A DNA stretch of 64,000 nt from Caecitellus pseudoparvulus (GCA_965644315.1 CBFFRQ010000019.1:372001-436000), one strand, 5' to 3'; shown: positions 1-9,296, counted from the stretch's first letter. Notes: generated by a model from the sequence alone, not told the origin. Numbers and translations are program-made.

Positions 1-320
1 TAAGAAAAATAGAGGGTGTTTTAATTACACCAGGACAACCGCCAATATATACGATTGAAGGTATAGATAATACAGGATACACAAGAAACCAGCTTTTATT
101 AATAGAAGAACCAGAAGAGGAACCAGAAGAAGACGAAGATAATAAACGATACGAAGTAGAGAAGATAACAGGAGAGAAAAAGATTAAGAATAAGAAATAT
201 TATCGTATAAAATGGAAGGGATACAAACAACAAACATACGAACCAGCCCAGACCATAAATTCACAAATACCAGAATTAGTAAAAAATTATAAAAAATATA
301 AAAACTCTAAGAAAAAATAA
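1..320 (+). CDS. Retroviral-type (rve) integrase, C-terminal part with chromodomain (partial)
   Basis: An open frame read from base 3 runs to the TAA at 318-320; the start and the catalytic core lie outside the window. The first residues (TPGQPPIYTIEGIDNTGYTR) resemble the SH3-like tail of polinton/retrotransposon integrases. An acidic linker follows, and then a chromodomain-like segment with the typical aromatic positions: RYEVEKI, then IKWKGY, then TYEPA. A C-terminal chromodomain is known in polinton and chromovirus integrases, where it is thought to target chromatin. The gene points rightwards, opposite to most of the element. The DDE motif cannot be checked here, so activity is unknown. 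Confidence 0.8.
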   Translation, partial: RKIEGVLITPGQPPIYTIEGIDNTGYTRNQLLLIEEPEEEPEEDEDNKRYEVEKITGEKKIKNKKYYRIKWKGYKQQTYEPAQTINSQIPELVKNYKKYKNSKKK

Positions 321-336
321 TTCTTTAAAAATATTT

Positions 337-340
337 TCTA
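337..340 (+). promoter_or_regulatory. TCTA promoter motif before the PD-(D/E)XK gene
   Basis: TCTA in an AT-rich run, 11 nt before the ATG at 352. It is the plus-strand member of the motif set seen before 12 block A genes. It resembles the mavirus late-type promoter. Assignment is by similarity and spacing only. Confidence 0.5.
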
Positions 341-351
341 AAGCATGATAT

Positions 352-813
352 ATGGATTTTATAAAACCAACTCAAAAATATATAAATAGTCTTAATAAAT
401 CAAGAGATGAAGGATTTAATAAAGAACGCCAAGTTTTAAAAAGACTTAATAAAATAACCAAAAATAAATTTTATAAAACAACAGATTTTTTTAATCATTT
501 TGACTTTATAACAAAAGACGGAAAATATAATATAGAATTAAAAAGCAGAAACAACACATATAACAAATACCCAACAACCATAATAAATATAGAGAAGATA
601 AGATATATAAAAGCCGCTAAATTAGAACATCCTAAAAAACGTTTTTATTTCTTATTTAATTTCTGCGATGGTTTATACTACATTAAATATAAATCAAAAG
701 TATTTGATAAATTCAATATTAAAAATATATGTAGGCATGATAGAGATATTGTAAAACTTCATTTAGAAATACCCATTTCAAAACTAAAACCAATAGAAAA
801 GATTAAAATATAA
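352..813 (+). CDS. Small PD-(D/E)XK nuclease-like protein
   Basis: A 153-residue basic protein. Asp51 followed by Glu62-x-Lys64 in the strand IELKSR, with a conserved-looking Glu26 in the first helix, fits the catalytic layout of the PD-(D/E)XK (restriction endonuclease-like / resolvase) fold. The length is right for a minimal single-domain nuclease. It lies 31 bp after the integrase stop on the same strand and has its own TCTA motif. A role in DNA processing or in excluding competitors is possible but is inference. The family call rests on the D-x10-ExK pattern alone. Confidence 0.5.
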   Translation: MDFIKPTQKYINSLNKSRDEGFNKERQVLKRLNKITKNKFYKTTDFFNHFDFITKDGKYNIELKSRNNTYNKYPTTIINIEKIRYIKAAKLEHPKKRFYFLFNFCDGLYYIKYKSKVFDKFNIKNICRHDRDIVKLHLEIPISKLKPIEKIKI

Positions 814-945
814 ATATATTTTAATAATGTTTATTAAAATATATTTAAAATTAGTTTTATTTTTGTCTCTTATTTTTTGTTTTTTACTTTTTTATTTAAC
901 ACCTTAAGAGCGTCTTAATAAAAACCCTATATTTTTAAGTCGTTT

Positions 946-1509
946 TTAGAACTTATTTGATAATTTAAAAGTAGCTTTTATAACGTTGTATAATTCATCA
1001 TAAGAAGAAAAGATATTTAATAAATCTTGACCGCAGCTGCTTATTAATTCTAATCTGTTAGATTCAACTTTTTTTAATTCATCAGCGGGGATATTTTGCG
1101 TGATTTTTCTAAATAAATCATTAGAAGGGGTTAAGCATACGATTGCTTTATCTTCAACACCAAGAAATTTAGCCTCATCAATAGAAGAAACAACCAATAA
1201 TAATGAGTGGTCTTTTAAATCTTTTCTAAGTTTATTAACATATTCTTTAGCTTTTACTAAATAATTTACGTTAGAATTTACCGAGTTTTCACGTGGCACA
1301 CTTTCGCCAACATCAACTAAAAGAACTTTATTATTGCCTTTTAATTTTTCGCACATTCTACTTTTTCCAGTTTTAGAGCTCATCACAACAGCCCCAAATT
1401 TTACTGCTTTAAATTTTTTAGCTCTTCCATTTTTCCAACAATTATAAGAGCTTTTAACGCCTAACGATACTAAGGCGCCGCCTACCATTAATCCTGTTTC
1501 TAAATTCAT
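946..1509 (-). CDS. Membrane-anchored degenerate P-loop protein, function unknown
   Basis: A 187-residue protein. Residues 5-20 are hydrophobic and glycine-rich (a likely membrane segment or signal anchor), followed by a basic patch. SSKTGKS at about residues 44-50 looks like a Walker A loop, but the usual first Gly/Ala is Met. The strand KVLLVDVG and a later LLLVVSS fit a small kinase-like or AAA-like nucleotide-binding fold. It is convergent with the nuclease at 352-813 and has a TCTA motif 14 nt upstream. It has no counterpart in block B. I do not recognise a family. Confidence 0.55.
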   Translation of the reverse strand: MNLETGLMVGGALVSLGVKSSYNCWKNGRAKKFKAVKFGAVVMSSKTGKSRMCEKLKGNNKVLLVDVGESVPRENSVNSNVNYLVKAKEYVNKLRKDLKDHSLLLVVSSIDEAKFLGVEDKAIVCLTPSNDLFRKITQNIPADELKKVESNRLELISSCGQDLLNIFSSYDELYNVIKATFKLSNKF

Positions 1510-1523
1510 AATATATATTATAC

Positions 1524-1527
1524 TAGA
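1524..1527 (-). promoter_or_regulatory. TCTA promoter motif before the P-loop gene
   Basis: TCTA (read on the minus strand) 14 nt before the ATG ending at 1509, in the context TCTAGTATAATATATATT. Confidence 0.5.
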
Positions 1528-1572
1528 GATTTTTTATTTTTTTATTAATCGTCTTTAATAATTTATTTATCT

Positions 1573-2397
1573 TTATGATTTATATATAATATGAATTTTT
1601 TTATTTTTATTAATTTGATAAATTCCCCCGTATTCTTCATAATAGAATTTTTTAAAAATGTAGTTTAAAACGTCAATTTTATTCATAACAAATAAACAAT
1701 TTTTATTATTATTCATGAATTTATATATATCTAAATATATAGTTGTCCCGTCAGTATATTTTATTTTCTTATTTTTTCCTTTGAAAGTGTATGCGTATTC
1801 AGTATTACAAGAATTAAAATAAGGAGGGTCAAAATAATATAATATTTTCTTATTTTTATATTTTTTTTTAGTTTGTTTTAAAAAATCGTTAAGTTCTAAA
1901 TTAGAAAATTCACATTTTGAAAACATTTTAATATAATCGTCTTTCTTTTTTAGGAAATTATTTATTTTTGTTTCAAATTTATCAATTCCACAAATACCAA
2001 GACATTTAGAAGATATTAATTTTAATAAATAATTTTCATATTTTATTTTATTTTCTTTTTGTTTTAAATATTGAGTTAATTTTTTATCGTTCGTTTCTTT
2101 ATTTAATTCTAATTCATTATATAATTTATTTTTATAATCAATAATAAAATTTAATGTTCCGTCAAAGTCGTTTTTTAAATCATTATAAAATTTAATTATT
2201 TGTGGGTCAATATCATTAATTAAAAATTTAATATTATTATTATCTTTATGTTTTAAAAAATAATATCTACTAAATCCAAAAATACCAGCACAAGGTTCAG
2301 CTATATAATCAAAATCAGAATTTTCAACAAAATCATTTAAATATTTCTTTGTTTCTAGATATTTATTTCCATTATAATTAAAAATAAATCTATCCAT
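1573..2397 (-). CDS. D12-class (Dam-type) adenine-N6 DNA methyltransferase
   Basis: A 274-residue protein. Motif I is EPCAGIFGFSRYYF near residues 34-47 (SAM-binding loop), NDID follows as the motif II acidic residue, and motif IV is DPPYF near residue 191, the catalytic DPPY of adenine-N6 methyltransferases. The order FxG...DPPY and the length match the D12/Dam family. It would methylate adenine in viral or host DNA; the target site cannot be read from sequence. No partner restriction enzyme is adjacent, although a PD-(D/E)XK-type gene lies 760 bp away. It is absent from block B. Confidence 0.85.
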   Translation of the reverse strand: MDRFIFNYNGNKYLETKKYLNDFVENSDFDYIAEPCAGIFGFSRYYFLKHKDNNNIKFLINDIDPQIIKFYNDLKNDFDGTLNFIIDYKNKLYNELELNKETNDKKLTQYLKQKENKIKYENYLLKLISSKCLGICGIDKFETKINNFLKKKDDYIKMFSKCEFSNLELNDFLKQTKKKYKNKKILYYFDPPYFNSCNTEYAYTFKGKNKKIKYTDGTTIYLDIYKFMNNNKNCLFVMNKIDVLNYIFKKFYYEEYGGIYQINKNKKIHIIYKS

Positions 2398-2406
2398 ATT
2401 AAATAC

Positions 2407-2703
2407 CTAGACAAAAAAATATTTAAAATTTTTAAAAAACATTTCATTATATGTTTTAACGGCATCTTTTAAATTATCATCATCACCCCATAATAAAAAG
2501 AATGATAAATAACCCGGTCTTTTAGGGTCATACGTTAATAAATCTTTTTCGTGTCTTTTTCTGTAATTTTTACGTTTTCTTTTATCTTTATGGTCTATAT
2601 ATGTTTCTCCTCCATTATATCCAAAATGTGCTTTAGTTCCATCATTAAATATAGCGACGAAACGTTTATTTTTTCTATTACTTTTTTTAATATCAATAAT
2701 CAT
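2407..2703 (-). CDS. DUF5754-like conserved small protein
   Basis: A 98-residue basic protein. The pattern KxxRFVAIFNDGTKAHFG, then TYIDHKDKRKRKNYRKRH, then DPKRPGYLSFFLLWG matches what I recall of DUF5754, a small protein family found in giant viruses. The role is unknown. Block B has a close homologue at 20538-20813, also directly before the fibre gene, so the pair has stayed together. No TCTA motif was seen upstream. Confidence 0.7.
   Translation of the reverse strand: MIIDIKKSNRKNKRFVAIFNDGTKAHFGYNGGETYIDHKDKRKRKNYRKRHEKDLLTYDPKRPGYLSFFLLWGDDDNLKDAVKTYNEMFFKNFKYFFV
2408..2411 (-). promoter_or_regulatory. TCTA promoter motif before the methyltransferase
   Basis: TCTA 10 nt before the methyltransferase ATG. 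It falls inside the last codons of the upstream gene, so the promoter overlaps that gene's end. Confidence 0.45.
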
Positions 2704-2721
2704 TATAAAAACATATATAAT

Positions 2722-4620
2722 TTAATTTGATATTCTATCCATTTTATATGTTATTTCAACGTCAATATTTTCATTTATATTGCTTTTCACTGCCACATTC
2801 CACGTAGGAAAATTACCCGCTGAAGATACCGTCATAACCTTAGATAATGTAATTTGTCCGTAGTTTTTAGCTGCTTCAGCTTCCATAAATATTCGCCCGA
2901 TTGTGTTATCCTCACCTGAAGCAGAATTAGGAACGGTCATTCTACCAAATACAACGGCTGTTGTTTGTCCTGGTCCGTCTATTACTAAATTAAAAGTAGC
3001 ACTTAAAATATATGTTCCTGTTTGGTATGATTCAACGGGAATTGTAGCATCCATAGTAAATGTTTTCCAAGTGTTAGCGGTGAAAACATCATTAAGAGCT
3101 ATTTTATAACTTTGAAAATTTGCTGTTCTTGCTAATAATTGCCCGTAATTTATGGCGTGATATTGTGTTGTTCCATCCTTTAACCATTCAATATTCCTAT
3201 TACCCATATCTAATTTAACGCTTGTTTTAATTTCTGTATTAGAAACTGAGAAACGCTGAACCTCACCGCCTCCATTATTACAAAAGAAGGCGTGTTCTGA
3301 ACTTGAACCACCGGACATATTAACATATCTTGTTTCGTTATTTAATTGTTCTATCCAATATGAAACCAAAGAACCATCAGGACGAATTAACGTTAATTTA
3401 TCAGCTTGAATCTCTCCGACATCTTCAATATTATTACCGTTTAAATTAATATTATTGTTAAAACTGCTACCACCCGCCACACTATCAACATAGGCTTTAT
3501 TTGCTCCATCTGTCCCTATTGTAGGAGTTGCCACATTTTCGATTTTATTATTATTCATATCTAATAAAGCTTCTATGCTTGTAATTCCTGAAAATGTTTT
3601 ATTTCCTGCTACACTTTGATTTCCTGTAAGTTTGACGCAGGTATTAATTAAATCATCAACATATTTTTTATTGGTTAAGCAATCATCATTATTAGCGGTG
3701 TCAGTTTGGAAAATACGGCAACTAGGACTTAAATAAATAGCCCCTGTGTTATAAAAATATGTTAGTTGTTTATTTGGGTCGTTTCCAATTCTAAATTGAG
3801 CGGTTGAGGCGTTTTTAGCTGATAAAGTTAAAATTTTATTATTATCGTCTTGATTTAATAAAACTTCAGTCCCTCCAAATCCTAAATTTCCGTTAATATT
3901 TAATTCATTATCGCTATTATATGTTAAATCCATTGTTGATGAACCATTATCAAAAATTAAAGAAGGGTTAGAGGCTTTATCAAGGGTGACCGTTTCATAT
4001 GTTGGATTAGTAGGGGGTATTGGTGCTGGAGTGCCTTGTGTCGAGTTACCGAGTATCACAAATAAACGATTTGAATTAGTGGGCGGGTCTTCTAATAATA
4101 CCTCTTGAGCGGTTGAAGTTTTACAATTAGCATGTTTAAATTTAAATGTTGTATTAAAATTTGCGTTATTTTTAGCCGATAAATAAATATATTTTGTATT
4201 CGCTGGAAATTGTAGGGCGTCCCCTATGACTTGAATATCGATTAAATGATCGGTGTTTAAAATATCCGCTTCATTACTAGATGAAATATAATTTTCGTCT
4301 TTATCGTAATAATCCAACCTGACATTTAAATTTAATTGTTCGTTTTCTGTTGTTTCAATTTCGCAATAATAATTTAAATTTAATCGTGAATATGTCCCAA
4401 TATCGTCAGGAGCTTTTAAAACATCTTTTAAAGGTTGAGAAAAAAACATAGCTTTATAAGCAGTGTTAGCGTTGATAGTATCTTGAGTTCCAAAAGCAGT
4501 CCCCGCAGTTGAAAAAAAATTAATAGCTTCTTTTAATCTTGCCACATTTGATGTTGTTTGTGGTTCATTATATACTATTAATTTATTCATTTCGTATTGA
4601 TTCTTAACATTATTAAACAT
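2722..4620 (-). CDS. Fibre / tail-fibre-like attachment protein (block A)
   Basis: A 632-residue protein rich in Asn, Thr and Gly. It carries phage-tail-fibre-like motifs: TNKKYVDDL, GNKTFSG and GANKAYVDS in the middle third, Asn-rich LNGNNIEDV segments typical of beta-helical shafts, and a C-terminal beta-rich head ending in VEITYKMDRISN. A trimeric receptor-binding fibre is the likely role. The block B homologue (20831-22735) is almost identical over the last two thirds but clearly diverged in the first 190 residues, the part expected to bind the capsid. It lies next to the major capsid gene. Confidence 0.7.
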   Translation of the reverse strand: MFNNVKNQYEMNKLIVYNEPQTTSNVARLKEAINFFSTAGTAFGTQDTINANTAYKAMFFSQPLKDVLKAPDDIGTYSRLNLNYYCEIETTENEQLNLNVRLDYYDKDENYISSSNEADILNTDHLIDIQVIGDALQFPANTKYIYLSAKNNANFNTTFKFKHANCKTSTAQEVLLEDPPTNSNRLFVILGNSTQGTPAPIPPTNPTYETVTLDKASNPSLIFDNGSSTMDLTYNSDNELNINGNLGFGGTEVLLNQDDNNKILTLSAKNASTAQFRIGNDPNKQLTYFYNTGAIYLSPSCRIFQTDTANNDDCLTNKKYVDDLINTCVKLTGNQSVAGNKTFSGITSIEALLDMNNNKIENVATPTIGTDGANKAYVDSVAGGSSFNNNINLNGNNIEDVGEIQADKLTLIRPDGSLVSYWIEQLNNETRYVNMSGGSSSEHAFFCNNGGGEVQRFSVSNTEIKTSVKLDMGNRNIEWLKDGTTQYHAINYGQLLARTANFQSYKIALNDVFTANTWKTFTMDATIPVESYQTGTYILSATFNLVIDGPGQTTAVVFGRMTVPNSASGEDNTIGRIFMEAEAAKNYGQITLSKVMTVSSAGNFPTWNVAVKSNINENIDVEITYKMDRISN

Positions 4621-4686
4621 ATTATTAATATAACATATATTATTTTTTTTATTATTTAATATTTCTTAAACAATAAATTAAATTAT

Positions 4687-6510
4687 TTAATTTAATAAAT
4701 TTTGAAGGTTATTTTTTTTACGTCTTCCACCTGTAGTTTTTCCGCCTCCTGTATTTACACCAAGCCCTAATTTATCTAATACGTCGGCTGCTACTTTTCC
4801 TTCCATACCTACATCACGTAAAGCACTTTTACCAAGTTTAGATGCTGCTTTATATGCGTCATGATTTACAATGGATTTTAAACCAGAATTTAATTTTTTC
4901 CAGAAATTAGAACCGCCAATATAACGAGTAAGGCTCATAGTGTCGCCGCTTACAGGTGCTTCAATAACGTCAGCTTCAGAAAGGGGAGCAGTACTGACAG
5001 CACTAGTGCCATTTTCACTCACGAAAAAGCCACTATTAACAGCCATTGTATATAAAATAGGGTTATTAGCAGTTAAACCACTATTATTCACACAATTGAC
5101 ATCAAACTGCATTGTATAATTACCACCAACACCACTAGAAGTGCCAGCAGGTAAAGCAAAATCAACACCAGGACGGAGGATTAAGAAAGAACCAGATAAA
5201 CCAATTTTACCGTTGCCATTTTGACCAGTCCAGGCTTGCCCTAAATATTCGTTATAATCAACATCTAATCCGTTATTTTGTGAAATGTGGAATAATTGCT
5301 GGGTAGTCATTGAAGATAAAATACCGGATACATTATTAAAATTTAATCTAATATCTTTTACAGGTAAATAATAATCGCCAACATCATTATTGCCAGTTAA
5401 TGAAGGTTTAGCATAAATGACAAGCAGATCGGGGATTTGAGAAAGTGTGATAGTTTGAGAACGTAAATTAACACTTGCTCCAGGTGCTACAGTTGTTGAG
5501 CTTGTTGAAATGTAGCGGGGATACTCCATATAAGGCACAACGCTTCTTTTAGGTAAAGGTAAAGACAGAGAAGGAGAACGGAAAACACAATTTACGACGG
5601 CATTTTGAAAGGGGTTTTGACCGTTTAAGCTTACGGGAGAATAAGAGAAATTCCAATCGTCTAATTCAATATGATTTGTGGTATATCTTAGCATTCTTGA
5701 AACATCACCCACATTAAACATTAATTTAATGTTATTCAGCCCATACAAACCTACATTATCCTCTTGACTTTCATTGAAAATAAAGGGTGATAAAATTAAA
5801 TTCTCGGTGACTGTTAATTTAAAATATACGGTTTGACTAAAAGAGGTGGCGTTTCCTGCCTGAATTTGCCATTGATAATCTGCGGCTGTTGCTGGTTCTC
5901 CGTTTTCTTTAACCCATTCAAAACCTTGAAAAGCACCATTTGGCACGTTATCATTATTTAAAGCTTCTTGATATCCTTTTAATACACTGTTGGAAAGTGT
6001 GCGGCTGTCATTATATGAGACGTATTTATCAAGCATAGAAGGCGTGGTTCTGCTTTTATGATTTCTTTTAGAAGCTGACATTTTTAATATTTCATAAATT
6101 ACATCTTGAGAATTCACGGAAACTGTGGAATTATTAATGGTGGCTGTGGTTGTGCTCATACAAGATTGAAAGGGATAAGCAGCAGGGGCGATTGAATCAC
6201 CGGGGGTGAAAACTGGCTGTCCGTTTAAATCGGGGTTTTGAACTGTTCCTGGGAATGCTTCTGGGTTACCGCTTTTAGATGTAATTGTAGCGGTAATTTT
6301 ACCCATAATCTCAACACTTACGGGCATATTTCTATCCATAAACATATTTTGGCTTGGTGCTGTAATATTAAAAGATACTGAAGAACTGGAAGCGGTGGCA
6401 GCTTGAAAAGGTGTATTGCTGATGCTTACTGCTCCTTCATTTACGGCATATCTTGGTTGTGGTTGAACGATTCTAGCGTCCATAACTTTAATTTTTTCAA
6501 TACTAGACAT
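4687..6510 (-). CDS. Major capsid protein, double jelly-roll type (block A)
   Basis: A 607-residue protein. The N-terminal pattern (PRYAVNEGA, SNTPF, FNITAPSQNMFMDR) and TPSMLDKYVSYND near residue 160 match the layout of PLV/virophage major capsid proteins. The size fits a double jelly-roll hexon. The C-terminus is a Gly/Lys/Arg tail (GGGKTTGGRRKKN), probably inside the capsid and possibly contacting DNA. TCTA lies 11 nt upstream. The order MCP, penton, protease, ATPase is the conserved morphogenesis cassette of this group. The block B homologue at 22812-24584 shares roughly 60 percent of residues by eye at the N-terminus. Confidence 0.85.
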   Translation of the reverse strand: MSSIEKIKVMDARIVQPQPRYAVNEGAVSISNTPFQAATASSSSVSFNITAPSQNMFMDRNMPVSVEIMGKITATITSKSGNPEAFPGTVQNPDLNGQPVFTPGDSIAPAAYPFQSCMSTTTATINNSTVSVNSQDVIYEILKMSASKRNHKSRTTPSMLDKYVSYNDSRTLSNSVLKGYQEALNNDNVPNGAFQGFEWVKENGEPATAADYQWQIQAGNATSFSQTVYFKLTVTENLILSPFIFNESQEDNVGLYGLNNIKLMFNVGDVSRMLRYTTNHIELDDWNFSYSPVSLNGQNPFQNAVVNCVFRSPSLSLPLPKRSVVPYMEYPRYISTSSTTVAPGASVNLRSQTITLSQIPDLLVIYAKPSLTGNNDVGDYYLPVKDIRLNFNNVSGILSSMTTQQLFHISQNNGLDVDYNEYLGQAWTGQNGNGKIGLSGSFLILRPGVDFALPAGTSSGVGGNYTMQFDVNCVNNSGLTANNPILYTMAVNSGFFVSENGTSAVSTAPLSEADVIEAPVSGDTMSLTRYIGGSNFWKKLNSGLKSIVNHDAYKAASKLGKSALRDVGMEGKVAADVLDKLGLGVNTGGGKTTGGRRKKNNLQNLLN

Positions 6511-6521
6511 ATAATATAATT

Positions 6522-6525
6522 TAGA
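6522..6525 (-). promoter_or_regulatory. TCTA promoter motif before the major capsid gene
   Basis: TTTTCTAAATTATA context, 11 nt before the MCP ATG. The block B capsid gene keeps the same motif. Confidence 0.55.
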
Positions 6526-6604
6526 AAATATTTTTAAAAATAAACCCTTATATTTTTTTTTAAAAAATCACGCATTTTGTAAAAAAAAACTAAACTAGAT
6601 ATTT

Positions 6605-7741
6605 TTAATATTTAGGTTGAAATAAAAATTTCATAGATACATTAGATAAATTAGATAATTTAAGAGGCACAAGTTCCCCCGTTAATCTATATTTCCAGTA
6701 AATATTAACGTTAATATTTCTTATAGGTTGTTTAGAATTTGTAAGAGATACGAAACGATATTCAGCACCCGGGATATATGATATATAATCCTTATAGTCG
6801 TAGGCATCGTCTAGAGTTAAACTAATATCAGTAATGATAGGTTCAAAATTAGAAATTGAAGAAACGGCATTAGCATTGTTAGAATTACCAAATTTCACGG
6901 GCTGGCTTACACCTTCACTTATAATAGGTAATAATGAAGAAGTAAAAACAATAGAAGATATAGGGCTCCAATATGTGCCAAGGCTTACGGCTTCTTGTTC
7001 TATTTTAATATAATCTACGCTGTTTAATGTGATAGAGTTTAAACCCTGATAATTACGGGGGATAATTCTATATTGTTTAGTTTCGTCTAAATCGTTGTAT
7101 TCATGCGGATAATGTGATAATAAATTATATAAATTAGAATTAAAAAAGAACGAAAAACCGCCGTCATTATCTGCGGGATAATAAATATCAAATTTTTTAT
7201 TTGCGTTATTATATACTATAAAAGGGCTTATTAAATCTGTAAATGCTGGATAATCAACTTTTATTAATGCGTTTAATTGAGCTATTGAATATGTTATGGC
7301 TTCATTTACTAATTTTATAAAATGGTCGTATGTGTGGCAGTAATAATATTCTTGAGATGCGTTTTGTCCTTCTGTTTCAAAATTTGAAGGTGCTGATAAG
7401 CTTGAATCGTTGCTTTCCCATATTACGGGTTGCGTGTATTCGTATTCATTGCCGCCTATATGATTATATTTAACTGTTATTTTATATACGGTTTTATTTG
7501 GGTTTGTTTGTCCTTCTTCAATTACTGGTATAAATAAAGGTAAATCATTAATACCGTTCATAGTAAAACGAATAATAGACATTTTATATTTTGAGGCATC
7601 ATTAATTAAGGGTACGTCTCGTGTTTCGGAAAAACTGGCTATTGGGTCGTTAATCTTACCTTGGCTCGTGCTTCTTCCGTTGATAATATCAATATTATAA
7701 TAAATATTTTTATCTTCTTGATACATTGTAGAATTTAACAT
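6605..7741 (-). CDS. Minor capsid (penton) protein (block A)
   Basis: A 378-residue protein starting with NIYYNIDIINGRSTSQGKIN and containing KYKMSIIRFTMNGINDLPLF, the type of N-terminus seen in PLV/virophage penton proteins. Beta-rich throughout, it ends with a strand-rich segment (VPLKLSNLSNVSMKFLF). It lies between MCP and protease, the normal penton position. It has a TCTA motif 11 nt upstream. The block B homologue is 24636-25754 with the same start and end motifs. Confidence 0.8.
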   Translation of the reverse strand: MLNSTMYQEDKNIYYNIDIINGRSTSQGKINDPIASFSETRDVPLINDASKYKMSIIRFTMNGINDLPLFIPVIEEGQTNPNKTVYKITVKYNHIGGNEYEYTQPVIWESNDSSLSAPSNFETEGQNASQEYYYCHTYDHFIKLVNEAITYSIAQLNALIKVDYPAFTDLISPFIVYNNANKKFDIYYPADNDGGFSFFFNSNLYNLLSHYPHEYNDLDETKQYRIIPRNYQGLNSITLNSVDYIKIEQEAVSLGTYWSPISSIVFTSSLLPIISEGVSQPVKFGNSNNANAVSSISNFEPIITDISLTLDDAYDYKDYISYIPGAEYRFVSLTNSKQPIRNINVNIYWKYRLTGELVPLKLSNLSNVSMKFLFQPKY

Positions 7742-7752
7742 TATTAATATAT

Positions 7753-7756
7753 TAGA
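7753..7756 (-). promoter_or_regulatory. TCTA promoter motif before the penton gene
   Basis: AAAATATTTTATCTAATAT context, 11 nt before the ATG. The bases AAAATATTTTATCTA are identical to part of the block shared by polB, repeat-protein and helicase promoters. Confidence 0.55.
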
Positions 7757-7774
7757 TAAAATATTTTAATAAAG

Positions 7775-8359
7775 TTATTTTTTTAATAAATCATGAGTAA
7801 ATTTGGTGACTACGTCGTCAAAGTCTTTTAAATTCTTATCTTTTAATGATTTCATTAATTTTTTATAATCTTCTAAAGATAATTTATATAAAAGTAATCT
7901 TGCCGCTGTATGTCTACCACATGTTCCTATGCCTTCTCCTTTTTTTTGGAATTGGTATCTATTATATTCTAAACCATACCCCGCCTGGTCTATCATTCTT
8001 AATAATCGGGGTTCGTCTTGTCCTGTTTGTCTTTCTACTTCTTCGTCTGCGTTTAAATTTTCAGTTGCTGTGTCTGGTGGGTGTCCGTAAGGGTCGAAAT
8101 GCTCTATAATATTTCCTTTTTTAATTAATCCTACCCAATGCCCCACATTAGGGTCAGACGTTAGATATAATAAAATACAACGCCCCTTTTTATCGAAAAT
8201 TTCGTCAATATGTCTATAATTATATAATTTATCATAACTTATAATATTTGTATCATCATTAAATAAATATTCTAAATCACTATTTGATAAATAATAACGT
8301 TTAAGCTGTTCTCTTAATTCTTCGTTATGTTCTGGGTCAGATTTTTTAGATTTTTTCAT
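7775..8359 (-). CDS. Adenain/Ulp1-type cysteine protease (block A)
   Basis: A 194-residue protein. The catalytic order of adenovirus-type proteases is visible: His74 in GHWVGL, Asp89 in HFDPYG, a Gln near 136-138 for the oxyanion hole, and Cys147 in GTCGRHTAARL. In related viruses this enzyme cleaves virion proteins during maturation; candidate sites occur in the neighbouring coiled-coil, pVI-like and papain/NTase proteins. It lies between penton and ATPase genes. The block B copy at 25773-26357 keeps every catalytic residue. I saw no TCTA motif within 30 nt. Confidence 0.88.
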   Translation of the reverse strand: MKKSKKSDPEHNEELREQLKRYYLSNSDLEYLFNDDTNIISYDKLYNYRHIDEIFDKKGRCILLYLTSDPNVGHWVGLIKKGNIIEHFDPYGHPPDTATENLNADEEVERQTGQDEPRLLRMIDQAGYGLEYNRYQFQKKGEGIGTCGRHTAARLLLYKLSLEDYKKLMKSLKDKNLKDFDDVVTKFTHDLLKK

Positions 8360-8398
8360 TATAATATATTATATTATAAAAATATCATATATTATTTT

Positions 8399-9187
8399 TT
8401 AGTCTTCGTCTTGATGTAAAAGATAAGCATAATTTGAAGATAATATATAGTTGGGATAATTTGTAAAAACCGCACACCATCTCCCTAATTTACGTAGTTT
8501 TTTTATTTCGTCTTTATCACATCCTCCATAATTTCTTAACAAATACCCTAATTGATGAGGTGAAGAAGATTGAGGAAAAATAACAATATGAGTTGATTCA
8601 TTTAAAATTAATCGTGTTTTTTTGTAGTTTGTTAGGTTATGAGCAATATAAATCATAGATATTCCCTGATGACGCCCCATAATACATATATCATCAATGA
8701 TTTTTAATATTTTGTCTAAAACGTTTTTTTCTAAAGTTTCAAAATCATCAAAAATATATAGTCCCTCTGTGTCTTCGTTGTTAATATCAAAGTCTTCTAT
8801 AAAATCTTCAATATCTACACGGTGGATAAAATCTAATTCGTCTAATGTTTCGTCTTGTGTTAATTTAGATATTAGATAAATAGGCAGGTCGGGGTTTAAT
8901 CTATGATAATTATTAGATATAATTTTGGCTGTGTAGCTTTTACCTGAACCCGCAGCACCTGGCACATAAAAAATATCACGTTTTCCCTTCTTAGTAGCAG
9001 GGAGAATATTAAAAATTAAATCGTCAGGTAGTTTTATGCTTTTATGTCCGGTGTTTTTATCGGTTAAACATAAGAATTTATTAAAATCTTTATGGTTTTC
9101 ATCACCTTTAACAATGGCAACGGGTGTGTAATCCTTCTTTAATTTATGTTTTATATTTTTATAATCAAGTAATTCAAAACTAGGCAT
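8399..9187 (-). CDS. FtsK/HerA-superfamily DNA-packaging ATPase (block A)
   Basis: A 262-residue protein. Walker A is GAAGSGKS at 77-84, Walker B is GLYIFDDFE at 142-150 (an acidic pair after four hydrophobic residues), and a later segment GISMIYIAHNLTNYKKTRLI carries the sensor-like Asn. Length and motifs match the packaging ATPases of PLVs, virophages and other double-jelly-roll viruses. It pumps genomic DNA into the capsid. A TCTA motif lies 10 nt upstream, and a strong inverted repeat separates it from the coiled-coil gene upstream. The block B copy is 26405-27184. Confidence 0.9.
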   Translation of the reverse strand: MPSFELLDYKNIKHKLKKDYTPVAIVKGDENHKDFNKFLCLTDKNTGHKSIKLPDDLIFNILPATKKGKRDIFYVPGAAGSGKSYTAKIISNNYHRLNPDLPIYLISKLTQDETLDELDFIHRVDIEDFIEDFDINNEDTEGLYIFDDFETLEKNVLDKILKIIDDICIMGRHQGISMIYIAHNLTNYKKTRLILNESTHIVIFPQSSSPHQLGYLLRNYGGCDKDEIKKLRKLGRWCAVFTNYPNYILSSNYAYLLHQDED

Positions 9188-9197
9188 TATTAAGATT

Positions 9198-9201
9198 TAG
9201 A
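9198..9201 (-). promoter_or_regulatory. TCTA promoter motif before the ATPase gene
   Basis: TTTTTTTCTAAATCTTAAT context, 10 nt before the ATG. It lies directly beside the inverted repeat at 9203-9296. Confidence 0.5.
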
Positions 9202-9202
9202 A

Positions 9203-9296
9203 AAAAAGATTTACAAAAACTTAAAAAAACTATATATCATGTTGTAATTTCTAGATATTTTATTATAAGTTTTTTAATGTTTTTGTAAATCTTTTT
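9203..9296 (-). terminator. Large inverted repeat at the 3' end of the coiled-coil gene (block A)
   Basis: Arms 9203-9220 (AAAAAGATTTACAAAAAC) and 9279-9296 are perfect 18-nt complements; pairing can extend inward with one bulge. The right arm overlaps the stop codon of the coiled-coil gene, and the ATPase promoter begins right after the left arm. Block B has a matching hairpin at the same place. In mimivirus-like systems hairpins mark mRNA 3' ends, which fits this position. Confidence 0.65.

Noticed and set aside
2903-3109. Small plus-strand frames inside viral genes (for example 2903-3109, 7846-8109, 22128-22325)
   Set aside because: Each lies fully inside a conserved gene on the other strand and lacks its own promoter motif.
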